A DNA stretch of 64,000 nucleotides, taken from contig NZ_JABBGJ010000039.1 in NCBI RefSeq assembly GCF_012927345.1, forward strand, positions 1 to 64,000. The letters are read 5' to 3'. A program made the position numbers and the translations under genes. Origin of the DNA: Paraburkholderia polaris (GTDB lineage: Bacteria; Pseudomonadota; Gammaproteobacteria; Burkholderiales; Burkholderiaceae). Under the pieces are notes generated by a model. The model was not told where the DNA came from, searched no databases, and saw only the letters and a program-made list of their open reading frames with translations. Each line of letters begins with the position of its first letter. Position 1 is the first letter of the stretch. Below, piece after piece: positions 8,653-17,997 of this stretch.

Positions 8653-9081
8653 GTGTTCCAAGGGGCGTCGGCGCTGACGCTCGATGCGAAAGGGCGGATG
8701 TCGATTCCCTCTCGCTATCGGGATGCGCTGCAAACACAGGCAGAGGGCCGGGTGACGATCACCAAGCACCCGGACGGCTGCCTGTTGCTCTTTCCGCGCC
8801 CGGAGTGGGAGATCTTCCGCGACAAGGTCGACAAGCTGCCCATGAACGCAGCCTGGTGGAAGCGCATTTTTCTCGGTAATGCCATGGACGTCGATATGGA
8901 CGGCGCGGGCCGTGTGCTCGTGTCGCCGGAATTGCGCGCGGCCGGCTCGCTGGAGAAAGAAGTGAACCTGCTCGGCATGGGTCGTCACTTTGAATTGTGG
9001 GATGCACAAATTTACGCAGCAAAGGAACAGGCAGCGATCGCCGAGGGCATGCCCGAAGCGTTAAAGAATTTCACGTTCTGA
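8653..9081 (+). CDS. mraZ: Transcriptional regulator MraZ
   Basis: This 142-residue protein is the DNA-binding regulator at the head of the dcw cluster; it forms a ring of swapped-hairpin AbrB-like folds. The two family repeats are visible, each with a D-x-K/A-GR-x-x-x-P/S-x-x-x-R motif: LDAKGRMSIPSRYR near residue 9 and MDGAGRVLVSPELR near residue 81. It starts with GTG at 8653, preceded by GGGGAGAG. The upstream repeats at 8488-8523 are its likely operator. It is followed 15 bases later by rsmH, and the two are usually cotranscribed and oppositely acting on the cluster. Confidence 0.95.
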   Translation: MFQGASALTLDAKGRMSIPSRYRDALQTQAEGRVTITKHPDGCLLLFPRPEWEIFRDKVDKLPMNAAWWKRIFLGNAMDVDMDGAGRVLVSPELRAAGSLEKEVNLLGMGRHFELWDAQIYAAKEQAAIAEGMPEALKNFTF

Positions 9082-9096
9082 TCGCGGACTACATAT

Positions 9097-10050
9097 ATGG
9101 CACCTGCGATGGGAAATGAATTGCAGCATCGCACGGTGCTGCTGGAAGAAGCGGTCAGCGCGCTGGTTACACGCGCGGACGGCGTTTATGTGGACGGTAC
9201 GTTCGGGCGCGGTGGCCATAGCCGGTTGGTGCTGGAGAAGCTGGGTGAGTCGGGGCGCCTGATTGCGTTCGACAAAGACCCGCTCGCCATCGCCACAGCT
9301 CAGCAGATCGCCGATCCGCGCTTTGGCATCGTGCACGAGAGTTTTGCTTCACTGCGTGACGCGATTGCGGAGCGTGGAGTAGGGCGGGTGTCGGGTGTTT
9401 TGCTGGATCTGGGCGTGTCGTCGCCACAAGTCGACGATCCGGAGCGGGGTTTCAGTTTCCGCGCCGACGGCCCGCTCGACATGCGGATGGACCCGACGCG
9501 CGGCGAGTCCGCAGCTGACTGGCTGGCGCGGGCCACGGTGCAGGAACTGACGGAGGTGATACGAGATTATGGGGAAGAACGGTTTGCTTTTCAGATTGCA
9601 AAGGCGCTTGTTGCTCGCCGGGCAGAGTCCGACCGTCTTGGGCCTCTCGTCAGCACGGGCGAGCTTGCCCAAATCGTGGCTAACGTCGTCAAAACCCGTG
9701 AGAAGGGCAAGGATCCGGCAACCCGCACCTTTCAAGCTATACGGATTCACATCAATCAAGAGCTTGCGGAGCTGCAAGTCGTTTTAGAAGCAGCGTTGTC
9801 GCTGTTGGAGCAAGGGGGGCGGCTGGTGGTCATCAGCTTTCATTCGCTCGAGGACCGGATCGTCAAGCGATTCATGCAGGCGCACGCCAGTACGCCAGCG
9901 GTAGACCGCCGTCTGCCGATTCGCGCAGTCGATCTGCCGAGCCCTCCGCTCAAAATCATCGGCCGCGTGTTCGCAAGCGACGCTGAAGTCGCCGCGAACC
10001 CGCGCGCCCGTTCTGCCGTGATGCGTGTGGCGGAGCGGATCGCACCATGA
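9097..10050 (+). CDS. rsmH: 16S rRNA (cytosine1402-N4)-methyltransferase RsmH
   Basis: This 317-residue SAM-dependent methyltransferase modifies C1402 in the ribosomal decoding centre. The SAM-binding motif DGTFGRGGHS is near residues 33-42, and LLDLGVSSPQ and the late VVISFHSLEDR motif are present. The ATG at 9097 gives the MAPAMGNELQHR N-terminus; a second ATG at 9109 is an alternative, and neither has a strong Shine-Dalgarno. Its stop overlaps the ftsL start by four bases (ATGA). Confidence 0.95.
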   Translation: MAPAMGNELQHRTVLLEEAVSALVTRADGVYVDGTFGRGGHSRLVLEKLGESGRLIAFDKDPLAIATAQQIADPRFGIVHESFASLRDAIAERGVGRVSGVLLDLGVSSPQVDDPERGFSFRADGPLDMRMDPTRGESAADWLARATVQELTEVIRDYGEERFAFQIAKALVARRAESDRLGPLVSTGELAQIVANVVKTREKGKDPATRTFQAIRIHINQELAELQVVLEAALSLLEQGGRLVVISFHSLEDRIVKRFMQAHASTPAVDRRLPIRAVDLPSPPLKIIGRVFASDAEVAANPRARSAVMRVAERIAP

Positions 10051-10397
10051 GTCGCCTCAATATCTTCCTGCTGATGATCGTGATGGGCTGCGCTTTGTCT
10101 GTCGTCAACGCAACCAATCAGCAGCGCCAGATCTTTATTCAGTTGCAGCGCGCGCAATCGCAGGAGCGCCAGCTGCAGCAGGATTATTCACAGCTTCAAT
10201 ATCAGCAGAGCGCGTTGTCGAAGACTTCGCGCATCGAGCAGATCGCCACTGATTCTCTGAAGATGCAATCGGTCACGACCGGGCGCACCCAGTACCTGAC
10301 GCTCGACCCGGGCGCCGCCAGGGCTGAGGACGCGCCGATCCCGACTTCCGGCCCAGCCTCGGCGCCGGTTGCGACCCGTCGCGGAGGCGTGCGATGA
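10047..10397 (+). CDS. ftsL: Cell division protein FtsL
   Basis: This 116-residue bitopic protein has a short cytoplasmic start, one transmembrane helix (about residues 4-22) and a glutamine-rich periplasmic coiled coil (about 25-75). It belongs to the FtsQLB complex that activates septal peptidoglycan synthesis by FtsWI. The C-terminus is rich in Ala/Pro and seems disordered. Position between rsmH and ftsI, with ATGA overlaps on both sides, supports the assignment, which is hard by sequence alone because FtsL diverges quickly. Confidence 0.92.
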   Translation: MSRLNIFLLMIVMGCALSVVNATNQQRQIFIQLQRAQSQERQLQQDYSQLQYQQSALSKTSRIEQIATDSLKMQSVTTGRTQYLTLDPGAARAEDAPIPTSGPASAPVATRRGGVR

Positions 10398-12259
10398 AAA
10401 AATCGTCGACTCGCAAAAGTGTCGCCTTTTCGGCGAACCCGATTCTGTCGGTGCGCCTGCCCATGTGGCGCTCGAAACTCGTCGTGTTCATGCTGTTCAT
10501 GGCGTTTGTCGCGCTGACCGCGCGCGCCTTCTGGATTCAGGGGCCGGGCAACGCCTTCTATCAGAAGCAGGGTGAAATCCGCTATCAGCGCCGCCTCGAA
10601 CTGCCGGCCACGCGCGGCAAGATTCTCGACCGCAACGGCCTCGTGCTCGCCACGAGTCTGCCGGTGCGCGCGATCTGGGCGATTCCCGACTCGGTGCCGG
10701 ACGACCTCGGCGCCGACAAGCTGAACCAGCTCGGCACGCTGCTCGAAATGACGAACAAGGAATTGCGCGCCAAGCTGTCGGAGGACAAGAACTTCGTCTA
10801 CGTGAAGCGCCAGGTCCCGGTCGACGTCGCCGCGAAAGTCACCGCGCTGGACATCCCCGGCATTTACGCGCGCGACGAGTACAAGCGCTTCTATCCGGAA
10901 GGCGAGATCACGGCTCACCTGATCGGCTTCACCAACGTGGAAGACGAAGGCCAGGAAGGCGTCGAACTCGGCGACCAGAAGTTGTTGGCCGGTATGTCGG
11001 GCAGCCGCCGCGTCATTAAAGACCGCATGGGCCACATCATCGAGGACGTGGACGAACAGGTTGTGCCGCATAACGGCCAGGACGTCGATCTCTCGATCGA
11101 CAGCAAGATCCAGTACATCGCTTATACGAACCTGAAAGCGGCCGTCGAAAAATTCAAGGCGAAGGCCGGCGCGGCGATGGTGATCGACGTGCGGACCGGC
11201 GAAGTGCTTGCGCTGGTTAACTACCCGACGTACAACCCGAACGACCGTTCGCACCTCACGGGCGACCAGCTGCGCAACCGCATTCTCACGGACACCTTCG
11301 AGCCGGGCTCGATCATGAAGCCGTTTACGGTGTCGCTCGCGCTCGACCTGCACCGCGTGACGCCGACTACACTGGTAGATACGGGACCGGGCCGCTTTGT
11401 GCTCGACGGTGCGCCGATTACCGACGACAGCGCGTTTGGCGTGCTGACGGTGGGCGGCGTGATCCAGAAGTCGAGCAACATCGGCGCGACGAAGATCGCC
11501 ATGCAGCTCAAGCCCGAAGAGATGTGGAACATGTACACCAGCATCGGTCTCGGCCAGGCGCCTAAGGTCGGCTTCCCGGGCGCGGCGGCGGGCCGTCTGC
11601 GTCCATGGAAGAGCTGGCGCCGCATCGAGCAGGCGACCATGTCGTACGGCTACGGCTTATCGGTGTCGCTGTTCCAGTTGGGCCGTGCGTACACCGCGAT
11701 CGCGCATGACGGCGAGATCATGCCGGTGTCGATTTTCCGCACGCCAGGCGATCAACCGGCAACGGGGCCGCAAATTTTTGCGCCCACCACCGCTCGCGAA
11801 GTGCGCGCGATGCTCGAAACCGTCACGGCGCCCGGCGGCACGTCGCCGGATGCGGCCGTGCCGGGCTATCGCGTCGGCGGCAAGAGCGGTACCGCCTACA
11901 AGCACGGCGCTCACGGCTACGACCACTCCAAGTACCGCGCTTCGTTCGTCGGCATGGCGCCAATGCCGAATCCGCGCATCGTCGTCGCCGTGTCGGTCGA
12001 CGAACCGACTGCGGGCAGCCACTTCGGCGGTCAGGTGTCCGGTCCGGTGTTCTCGGCGATCGTCGGCGATACGCTGCGTTCGCTGAATGTGCCGCCGGAT
12101 ATGCCGGTCAAACAGATGGTCGTGTCGGACGATTCGGCGCCTGCCGCGCCGAGCGCGCCGCCCTCACCCGCGACGGTCAAGAAACTTTCCACCAGCAGCG
12201 GGGCGAAGAAGATGACGATCTCCGCCAACGCGAAAATTCATCCTGGAGTTGTGCGATGA
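10394..12259 (+). CDS. ftsI: Septal peptidoglycan transpeptidase FtsI (PBP3)
   Basis: This 621-residue class B penicillin-binding protein crosslinks septal peptidoglycan together with FtsW. It has one N-terminal membrane helix (about residues 32-52) and a pedestal domain. The transpeptidase domain shows the three catalytic motifs S306-I-M-K309, S360-S-N362 and K497-S-G-T500. The C-terminal tail after about residue 575 is Ala/Pro/Ser/Lys-rich. Overlaps with ftsL and murE are four bases each. Confidence 0.96.
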   Translation: MKKSSTRKSVAFSANPILSVRLPMWRSKLVVFMLFMAFVALTARAFWIQGPGNAFYQKQGEIRYQRRLELPATRGKILDRNGLVLATSLPVRAIWAIPDSVPDDLGADKLNQLGTLLEMTNKELRAKLSEDKNFVYVKRQVPVDVAAKVTALDIPGIYARDEYKRFYPEGEITAHLIGFTNVEDEGQEGVELGDQKLLAGMSGSRRVIKDRMGHIIEDVDEQVVPHNGQDVDLSIDSKIQYIAYTNLKAAVEKFKAKAGAAMVIDVRTGEVLALVNYPTYNPNDRSHLTGDQLRNRILTDTFEPGSIMKPFTVSLALDLHRVTPTTLVDTGPGRFVLDGAPITDDSAFGVLTVGGVIQKSSNIGATKIAMQLKPEEMWNMYTSIGLGQAPKVGFPGAAAGRLRPWKSWRRIEQATMSYGYGLSVSLFQLGRAYTAIAHDGEIMPVSIFRTPGDQPATGPQIFAPTTAREVRAMLETVTAPGGTSPDAAVPGYRVGGKSGTAYKHGAHGYDHSKYRASFVGMAPMPNPRIVVAVSVDEPTAGSHFGGQVSGPVFSAIVGDTLRSLNVPPDMPVKQMVVSDDSAPAAPSAPPSPATVKKLSTSSGAKKMTISANAKIHPGVVR

Positions 12260-13848
12260 GCGCGCTGCGTAAGAAGCATCCAGCGCACCGGCAGATCGCC
12301 GACGCACTTAACTGGCTGCACGCCCGCGTGCAGCCAGGCGCGCATCTGCACGCCGACACGCGCTCGATCGCAGCGGGCGATGCGTTTTTTGCCTACGCGG
12401 TCGACGGCGCTGACAACCGCCCGTTCATCGACGGCGCGATCGAGCGTGGCGCAGCAGCCGTGTTGGTTCAGCCCGAAGGCTTTAGCGGCGCGATCGATGC
12501 GTCCACGACACTGGCCGTGCCGGCGTTGAACGAACTCGCAGGTTCGATTGCGAGCGCCTGGTATAACGATCCGAGCGACGGCATGCTGACGGTCGGCATC
12601 ACCGGCACTAACGGCAAGACCTCTTGCAGCCAGTGGATTTCCGCAGCGCTGACCGCGCTCGGCAAACGTTGCGCGATCATCGGCACGCTCGGCACCGGTC
12701 TGCCGGGTCACCTCGTGCACACCGGCTTCACGACGCCTGACGCGCCGCAACTGCAACGCAGTCTCGCGCAGCTGCGCGACGCCGGTGCGCAAGCAGTGGC
12801 GATGGAAGTGTCGTCGCACGCCTTGCATCAAGGTCGCGTGAACGGCACGGCGTTCGACATCGCCGTGTTCACGAATCTCACGCAAGACCACCTCGACTAT
12901 CACGGCACGTTCGAAGCCTACGAAGCTGCCAAGGCGCGTCTATTCGCATGGCCGGAACTGCGTGCCGCGGTGATCAACCGTGACGATGCCGCCGGTCGCC
13001 GTCTGCTCGCGAGCACGAAGGGCCACGCGCGCACGATCGCCTACGGCCTCGACGAATCGCTCAAAGACGCGCCGCAAGCCGATGCGTCGGGCGCCGCTGC
13101 GTCGAGCGCCGATGCGTCGGGCGCCGCCGCATTGTTGCTCGCCTCGAATGTGCGCGCAACCGCGACTGGCACCGCGTTTCATCTGGCCACATCAGACTGG
13201 GGCAACGCCGAAGTCGAAGTGCAAACACTCGGCGCATTCAACGTCAGCAATCTGCTCGGCGTACTCGGCGCTTTGCTTGCAGCCGACGTGCCCTTTGACG
13301 CCGCGCTTGCCGAACTGGCGAAGCTCGAACCGGTGAATGGCCGCATGCAACGTCTCGGCGGCCGCTTGCAGAACGATGAGCCGCTCGTCGTGATCGACTA
13401 CGCGCACACCCCGGATGCGCTGGAAAAGACCCTGGAAGCACTGCGCCCGATGGCGGCGGCACGCGGTGGCGAACTGATCTGCATGTTCGGCTGCGGCGGC
13501 GACCGTGACGCGACCAAGCGTCCGCTAATGGGAGCGATCGCCGAGAAGCTCGCCGACGGCGTGGTCGTGACCAGCGACAACCCGCGCAGCGAAGATCCGC
13601 AGTCGATCATCGAGCAGATTGCCGCAGGTATGAAAGACGCGTCGAAAGCACGCCGCATCGAGGACCGCGCCAGCGCGATCCTGCAAGCGATCCGCGGCGC
13701 AGCGCGCGAAGACGTCATCGTGCTGGCCGGCAAGGGGCATGAAGCAACACAGGAAATCATGGGTAAGAAACGCGCTTTCTCCGATCAGGACCACGCTCGC
13801 CTTGCGCTCGCCGCACGAGCGACGCACGCACGCGGAGGTGGCGAATGA
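12256..13848 (+). CDS. murE: UDP-MurNAc-L-Ala-D-Glu--meso-DAP ligase MurE
   Basis: This 530-residue cytoplasmic Mur ligase adds meso-diaminopimelate to the peptidoglycan precursor. The ATP-binding motif TGTNGKT is at residues 116-122. The meso-DAP-specific DNPR motif (in TSDNPRSEDP) is present, pointing to DAP rather than lysine. Between the central and C-terminal parts, near residue 275, there is a 10-residue direct duplication (ADASGAAASS/ADASGAAALL) that lengthens a surface loop. It overlaps ftsI and murF by four bases each. Confidence 0.95.
   Translation: MSALRKKHPAHRQIADALNWLHARVQPGAHLHADTRSIAAGDAFFAYAVDGADNRPFIDGAIERGAAAVLVQPEGFSGAIDASTTLAVPALNELAGSIASAWYNDPSDGMLTVGITGTNGKTSCSQWISAALTALGKRCAIIGTLGTGLPGHLVHTGFTTPDAPQLQRSLAQLRDAGAQAVAMEVSSHALHQGRVNGTAFDIAVFTNLTQDHLDYHGTFEAYEAAKARLFAWPELRAAVINRDDAAGRRLLASTKGHARTIAYGLDESLKDAPQADASGAAASSADASGAAALLLASNVRATATGTAFHLATSDWGNAEVEVQTLGAFNVSNLLGVLGALLAADVPFDAALAELAKLEPVNGRMQRLGGRLQNDEPLVVIDYAHTPDALEKTLEALRPMAAARGGELICMFGCGGDRDATKRPLMGAIAEKLADGVVVTSDNPRSEDPQSIIEQIAAGMKDASKARRIEDRASAILQAIRGAAREDVIVLAGKGHEATQEIMGKKRAFSDQDHARLALAARATHARGGGE
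13078..13127 (+). repeat. 30-bp in-frame duplication inside murE
   Basis: The 20-mer GCCGATGCGTCGGGCGCCGC occurs at 13078-13097 and again at 13108-13127, an exact 30-base offset. It encodes a duplicated Ala/Ser/Gly-rich decapeptide and keeps the frame. Confidence 0.85.
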
Positions 13849-15272
13849 CCCAGCGAGGTGTCGCGATGTTTTCGCTGCGTGAAGCCGCCGCGCTGATCCC
13901 CGGCGCAAACGTGCTGGGGGACGATAGCGTCACGTTCGAACGCGTTTCGACCGATAGCCGTAGCGCTGGTCCGGGCGATCTGTTCGTCGCGATCAAGGGT
14001 GACCGTTTCGACGCGCACGATTTCCTGCCGGAAGTCGCGTCGCGCAACGTCAGCGCCGCGCTTGTCGCTCGCACGCCTGACGACTGGCATGTGCCCGCGT
14101 TGCGCGTGGCCGATACGCGTGTGGCGCTCGGCGCACTCGCGCGCGGCTGGCGGCGCAAATTCAGCATGCCGCTTGTCGCCGTGACGGGCAGCAATGGCAA
14201 GACGACGGTCAAGGAAATGATCGCGTCCATCTTCGCCGCTGCGGTTGGCGCGGACGCACGCCTCGCGACTGCTGGCAACTTCAACAACGACATCGGCTTG
14301 CCGCTTACGTTGTTCCGTCTGCACGCCGCGCATCAACTGGCGGTGGTCGAACTCGGCATGAACCATCCGGGCGAGACCTCGCTGCTCGCGAAGATTGCCG
14401 AGCCGACGGTCGCGGTGGTGAACAACGCACAGCGCGAGCATCAGGAATTCATGGCGACGGTCGAAGCCGTCGCGCTCGAACACGCCAGCGTGATTCACGC
14501 GCTGACGCCGGAAGGCGTCGCCGTGTTCCCGGCCGACGATGCCTACGCGAGCATCTGGCGCGTCGCGGCAACTGGCAACCGCATCATCGACTTCGCTTTG
14601 AACGCTGCCGAGCGCGTGACCGAAGCCGCGGTAACGGGCACGTTCGCAGGCAATGTTCTGAGTATCGACACGCCGGAAGGCCACATCGACGTCACGCTGC
14701 AAGTGCTTGGCAATCACAACGCGCACAACGCGTTGGCTGCGACTTCGGCTGCGCTTGCCGCAGGCGTGCCGCTCGACGTGATCAAGCGCGGCCTCGAATC
14801 GTTCGGCGCCGTGAAGGGCCGGTTGCAGGTGAAGCGCGCCGCGCTCGGCACACTCGCCGGCGCAACCGTGATCGACGACACCTACAACGCAAACCCCGAT
14901 TCGATGCGCGCGGCGATCGACGTGCTCGCGTCGCGCGAATCACCGCGCGTGCTGGTGATGGGCGACATGGGCGAGGTCGGCGACAACGGCCCGGTGTTTC
15001 ACCGCGAAGTCGGCGCCTACGCAAAAGAACGCGGCATCGACGCGCTATACGCCGTGGGCGACGCCTCGCGCGACGCCTGCACCGCGTATGGCACGGGCGC
15101 GCATCACGTGGCCGATGTCGGCACGCTGGTCGCGCAATTGCAGCAAGCCGGTTACGGCCCCGCTGCAACGCTTCTCGTGAAAGGCTCGCGCTTCATGCAA
15201 ATGGAACGCGTGGTGGACGCCGTAACGAGTCCACAACCCAACGCAGCGGGCAATACGCCCGCCGCACATTGA
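13845..15272 (+). CDS. murF: UDP-MurNAc-tripeptide--D-Ala-D-Ala ligase MurF
   Basis: This 475-residue Mur ligase adds D-Ala-D-Ala to make the UDP-MurNAc pentapeptide. The ATP-binding motif TGSNGKTTVKEM starts near residue 114, and the later NAHNALAA and DDTYNANPDSM motifs are typical. The ATG at 13845 overlaps the murE stop; an internal ATG (M8) is an alternative start. Seventeen bases separate it from mraY. Confidence 0.95.
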   Translation: MTQRGVAMFSLREAAALIPGANVLGDDSVTFERVSTDSRSAGPGDLFVAIKGDRFDAHDFLPEVASRNVSAALVARTPDDWHVPALRVADTRVALGALARGWRRKFSMPLVAVTGSNGKTTVKEMIASIFAAAVGADARLATAGNFNNDIGLPLTLFRLHAAHQLAVVELGMNHPGETSLLAKIAEPTVAVVNNAQREHQEFMATVEAVALEHASVIHALTPEGVAVFPADDAYASIWRVAATGNRIIDFALNAAERVTEAAVTGTFAGNVLSIDTPEGHIDVTLQVLGNHNAHNALAATSAALAAGVPLDVIKRGLESFGAVKGRLQVKRAALGTLAGATVIDDTYNANPDSMRAAIDVLASRESPRVLVMGDMGEVGDNGPVFHREVGAYAKERGIDALYAVGDASRDACTAYGTGAHHVADVGTLVAQLQQAGYGPAATLLVKGSRFMQMERVVDAVTSPQPNAAGNTPAAH

Positions 15273-15289
15273 AATAGAAGGACCGAAGC

Positions 15290-16459
15290 ATGCTCCTGGC
15301 GCTGGCGCAATGGCTGCAGAATGACGCAAGCTTCTTGCGCGTGTTCAGTTATCTGACTTTCCGTGCGGTGATGGCCACCATCACCGCGCTGCTGATCGGG
15401 CTCGTCTGTGGCCCGGCGGTGATCCGCAAGCTGACCGCGATGAAGGTCGGCCAGGCCGTTCGTAAAGACGGCCCGCAAACGCACCTCGTTAAATCCGGTA
15501 CGCCGACCATGGGCGGCGTGCTGATCCTGCTCGGTATTGCCGTGGCGACGCTGTTGTGGGCCGATCTGACCAACCGCTTCATCTGGATCGTGATGCTGGT
15601 CACGTTCGGGTTCGGCGTGATCGGCTGGGTCGACGATTACCGCAAGGTGGTCTACAAGGACCCGCGCGGGATGTCGTCGCGCGAAAAGTATTTCTGGCAG
15701 TCGGTGATCGGCCTGTTCGCGGCGGTGTATCTCGCGTTCAGCGTGTCCGAAGCGAGCAACGTGCGCGTGTTCGACCTGTTCATGGCGTGGGTGCGCAGCG
15801 GCTTGTCGATGGGCTTGCCGGCGCGCGCCGATCTGTTGTTGCCGTTCGTCAAATCGATCAGCTATCCGCTCGGCGTGTGGGGCTTCATCGTGCTGACGTA
15901 TCTGGTGATTGTCGGCGCGAGCAACGCGGTGAATCTCACCGACGGTCTCGACGGGCTCGTGATCATGCCGGTCGTGCTGGTCGGTGCTTCGCTCGGCGTG
16001 TTCGCTTATGTGATGGGTAGCTCGGTCTATTCGAAGTACCTGCTGTTTCCACATATCCCCGGTGCGGGCGAATTGCTGATCTTCTGTTCGGCGATGGGTG
16101 GGGCAGGGCTTGCGTTCCTCTGGTTCAACACGCACCCGGCGCAGATGTTCATGGGTGACGTCGGCGCATTGGCGCTGGGCGGCGCGCTCGGCACAGTTGC
16201 GGTGATCGTGCGTCAGGAAATCGTGCTCTTCATCATGGGCGGCATTTTCGTCGCGGAGACGCTCTCCGTGATGTTGCAGGTTACGTGGTTCAAGTTCACC
16301 AAGCGCCGCTTCGGTGAAGGGCGTCGTCTCTTCAAGATGGCGCCGCTGCATCACCATTTTGAATTGTCGGGCTGGAAGGAAACGCAGGTGGTCGTGCGTT
16401 TCTGGATCATCACGTTGATGTTGTGTCTGTTCGGTTTGTCCACGCTCAAGTTGCGTTAA
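15290..16459 (+). CDS. mraY: Phospho-MurNAc-pentapeptide translocase MraY
   Basis: This 389-residue polytopic inner-membrane enzyme transfers phospho-MurNAc-pentapeptide to undecaprenyl phosphate, making lipid I. About ten hydrophobic helices are visible. Conserved cytoplasmic motifs include GTPTMGG, GWVDDYRK with the catalytic aspartates, NLTDGLDGL, and the histidine-rich MAPLHHHFE near the C-terminus. Length is slightly above E. coli MraY (360). A GAAGGA Shine-Dalgarno precedes it. Confidence 0.96.
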   Translation: MLLALAQWLQNDASFLRVFSYLTFRAVMATITALLIGLVCGPAVIRKLTAMKVGQAVRKDGPQTHLVKSGTPTMGGVLILLGIAVATLLWADLTNRFIWIVMLVTFGFGVIGWVDDYRKVVYKDPRGMSSREKYFWQSVIGLFAAVYLAFSVSEASNVRVFDLFMAWVRSGLSMGLPARADLLLPFVKSISYPLGVWGFIVLTYLVIVGASNAVNLTDGLDGLVIMPVVLVGASLGVFAYVMGSSVYSKYLLFPHIPGAGELLIFCSAMGGAGLAFLWFNTHPAQMFMGDVGALALGGALGTVAVIVRQEIVLFIMGGIFVAETLSVMLQVTWFKFTKRRFGEGRRLFKMAPLHHHFELSGWKETQVVVRFWIITLMLCLFGLSTLKLR

Positions 16460-16482
16460 GTCGTATTTAGGGGAAGCAGGCG

Positions 16483-17997
16483 ATGTTTGGCGAGAAGTTT
16501 CGGGATCGGCAAAAGCCGATGGTGCTCGTGCTGGGACTCGGTGAATCCGGTCTCGCGATGGCGCGCTGGTGCGCGCGGCACGGCTGTCGGCTGCGTGTGG
16601 CCGATACGCGCGAGGTGCCGCCGAACCTGTCCGCGATGGAAGCGCACAGCGTCGATGCCGAGTTCGTCGGCGGACCGTTCTCGCTCGCGTTGCTCGAAGG
16701 CGTCGAACTCGTGGCGATCAGCCCGGGTTTGTCGCCGCTTGCCGCCGACTTGCTGCCGCTGATCACAGCGGCGCGTGAGCGCGACATCCCTGTCTGGGGC
16801 GAACTCGAATTTTTCGCGCAAGCACTGAAGACGCTCGGCGAAAGCGGTTACGCGCCGAAGGTGATCGCGATCACCGGCACTAACGGCAAGACCACGACGA
16901 CGAGCCTGACCGGTCTCCTGTGCGAACGCGCCGGCAAGAAGGTCGCGGTGGCGGGCAACATCAGCCCAGCCGCACTGGACAAGCTCAGCGAAGCGATCGA
17001 CAACACCGCGTTGCCCGACGTGTGGGTACTGGAACTGTCGAGCTTCCAGTTGGAAACCGCCCATACGTTTACTCCGGATGCAGCGGTCGTTCTGAACATT
17101 ACGCAAGATCACCTGGATTGGCACGGCGGCCTCGATGCATACGCCGCCGCAAAGGGCCGCATCTTCGGTACACAGACCGTGCGCGTGCTGAATCGCGACG
17201 ACTCGCGTGTGATGGCGCTTGCTCCTTCGGCCGACGCTGATGCAGCGATGATCACCTTCGGCGTTACCGAGCCGAAGAACGACGGCGACTACGGTCTGTT
17301 GCGCGACAACGGCATGATCTGGCTGGTCGAAGCGCACGATCGCGCCGCCAGCGACGAACCCGCGCCGACGCGCCGTCGCAAGAACGAAGTGGCGGCACCG
17401 AAGAACATCGCGCTCAAACGCCTGATGCCGGCGGACGCGCTGCGTATTCGCGGCCTGCACAATGCCGCAAACGCATTGGCTGCGTATGCACTGGCTCGCG
17501 CAATCGGTCTGCCCGGCGCGCCGCTTCTGCACGGCCTGCGCGAATACCGCGGCGAGCCGCATCGCGTGGAATTGATCGCGTCGATCGAAGGCGTCGATTA
17601 CGTCGACGACAGCAAGGGCACCAACGTTGGCGCGACGGTTGCCGCGCTCGACGGTCTCGCGCAACGCGCGGTGCTGATCGCCGGTGGCGACGGCAAGGGC
17701 CAGGAGTTCGAACCGCTCGCCGCACCGGTGATGCGTTGGTGTCGCGCCGTGATGCTGATCGGGCGCGACGCACCGCAAATCCGCGCCGCGCTGGCGGACA
17801 CCGGTATCGCGATGACCGACCACGCGACGCTCGAAGAAGCGACGCGGGCCGCCACCGCATTGGCGCAACCAGGGGACGCCGTGCTGCTGTCGCCGGCTTG
17901 CGCGAGCTTCGACATGTTCAAGGGTTACGCACATCGCGCGGCGGTGTTCCGCAGCACGGTGGAAGACATCGCGGCTGAACGGGGGACGATGATATGA
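16483..17997 (+). CDS. murD: UDP-MurNAc-L-Ala--D-Glu ligase MurD
   Basis: This 504-residue ligase adds D-glutamate to UDP-MurNAc-L-Ala. The nucleotide-sugar-binding GLGESGLAMAR motif is near residues 18-28, and the ATP P-loop TGTNGKTT is at 131-138. A Lys/Arg-rich insert around residues 290-310 makes it longer than the usual 440-450 residues. Its stop overlaps ftsW by four bases. Confidence 0.95.
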   Translation: MFGEKFRDRQKPMVLVLGLGESGLAMARWCARHGCRLRVADTREVPPNLSAMEAHSVDAEFVGGPFSLALLEGVELVAISPGLSPLAADLLPLITAARERDIPVWGELEFFAQALKTLGESGYAPKVIAITGTNGKTTTTSLTGLLCERAGKKVAVAGNISPAALDKLSEAIDNTALPDVWVLELSSFQLETAHTFTPDAAVVLNITQDHLDWHGGLDAYAAAKGRIFGTQTVRVLNRDDSRVMALAPSADADAAMITFGVTEPKNDGDYGLLRDNGMIWLVEAHDRAASDEPAPTRRRKNEVAAPKNIALKRLMPADALRIRGLHNAANALAAYALARAIGLPGAPLLHGLREYRGEPHRVELIASIEGVDYVDDSKGTNVGATVAALDGLAQRAVLIAGGDGKGQEFEPLAAPVMRWCRAVMLIGRDAPQIRAALADTGIAMTDHATLEEATRAATALAQPGDAVLLSPACASFDMFKGYAHRAAVFRSTVEDIAAERGTMI

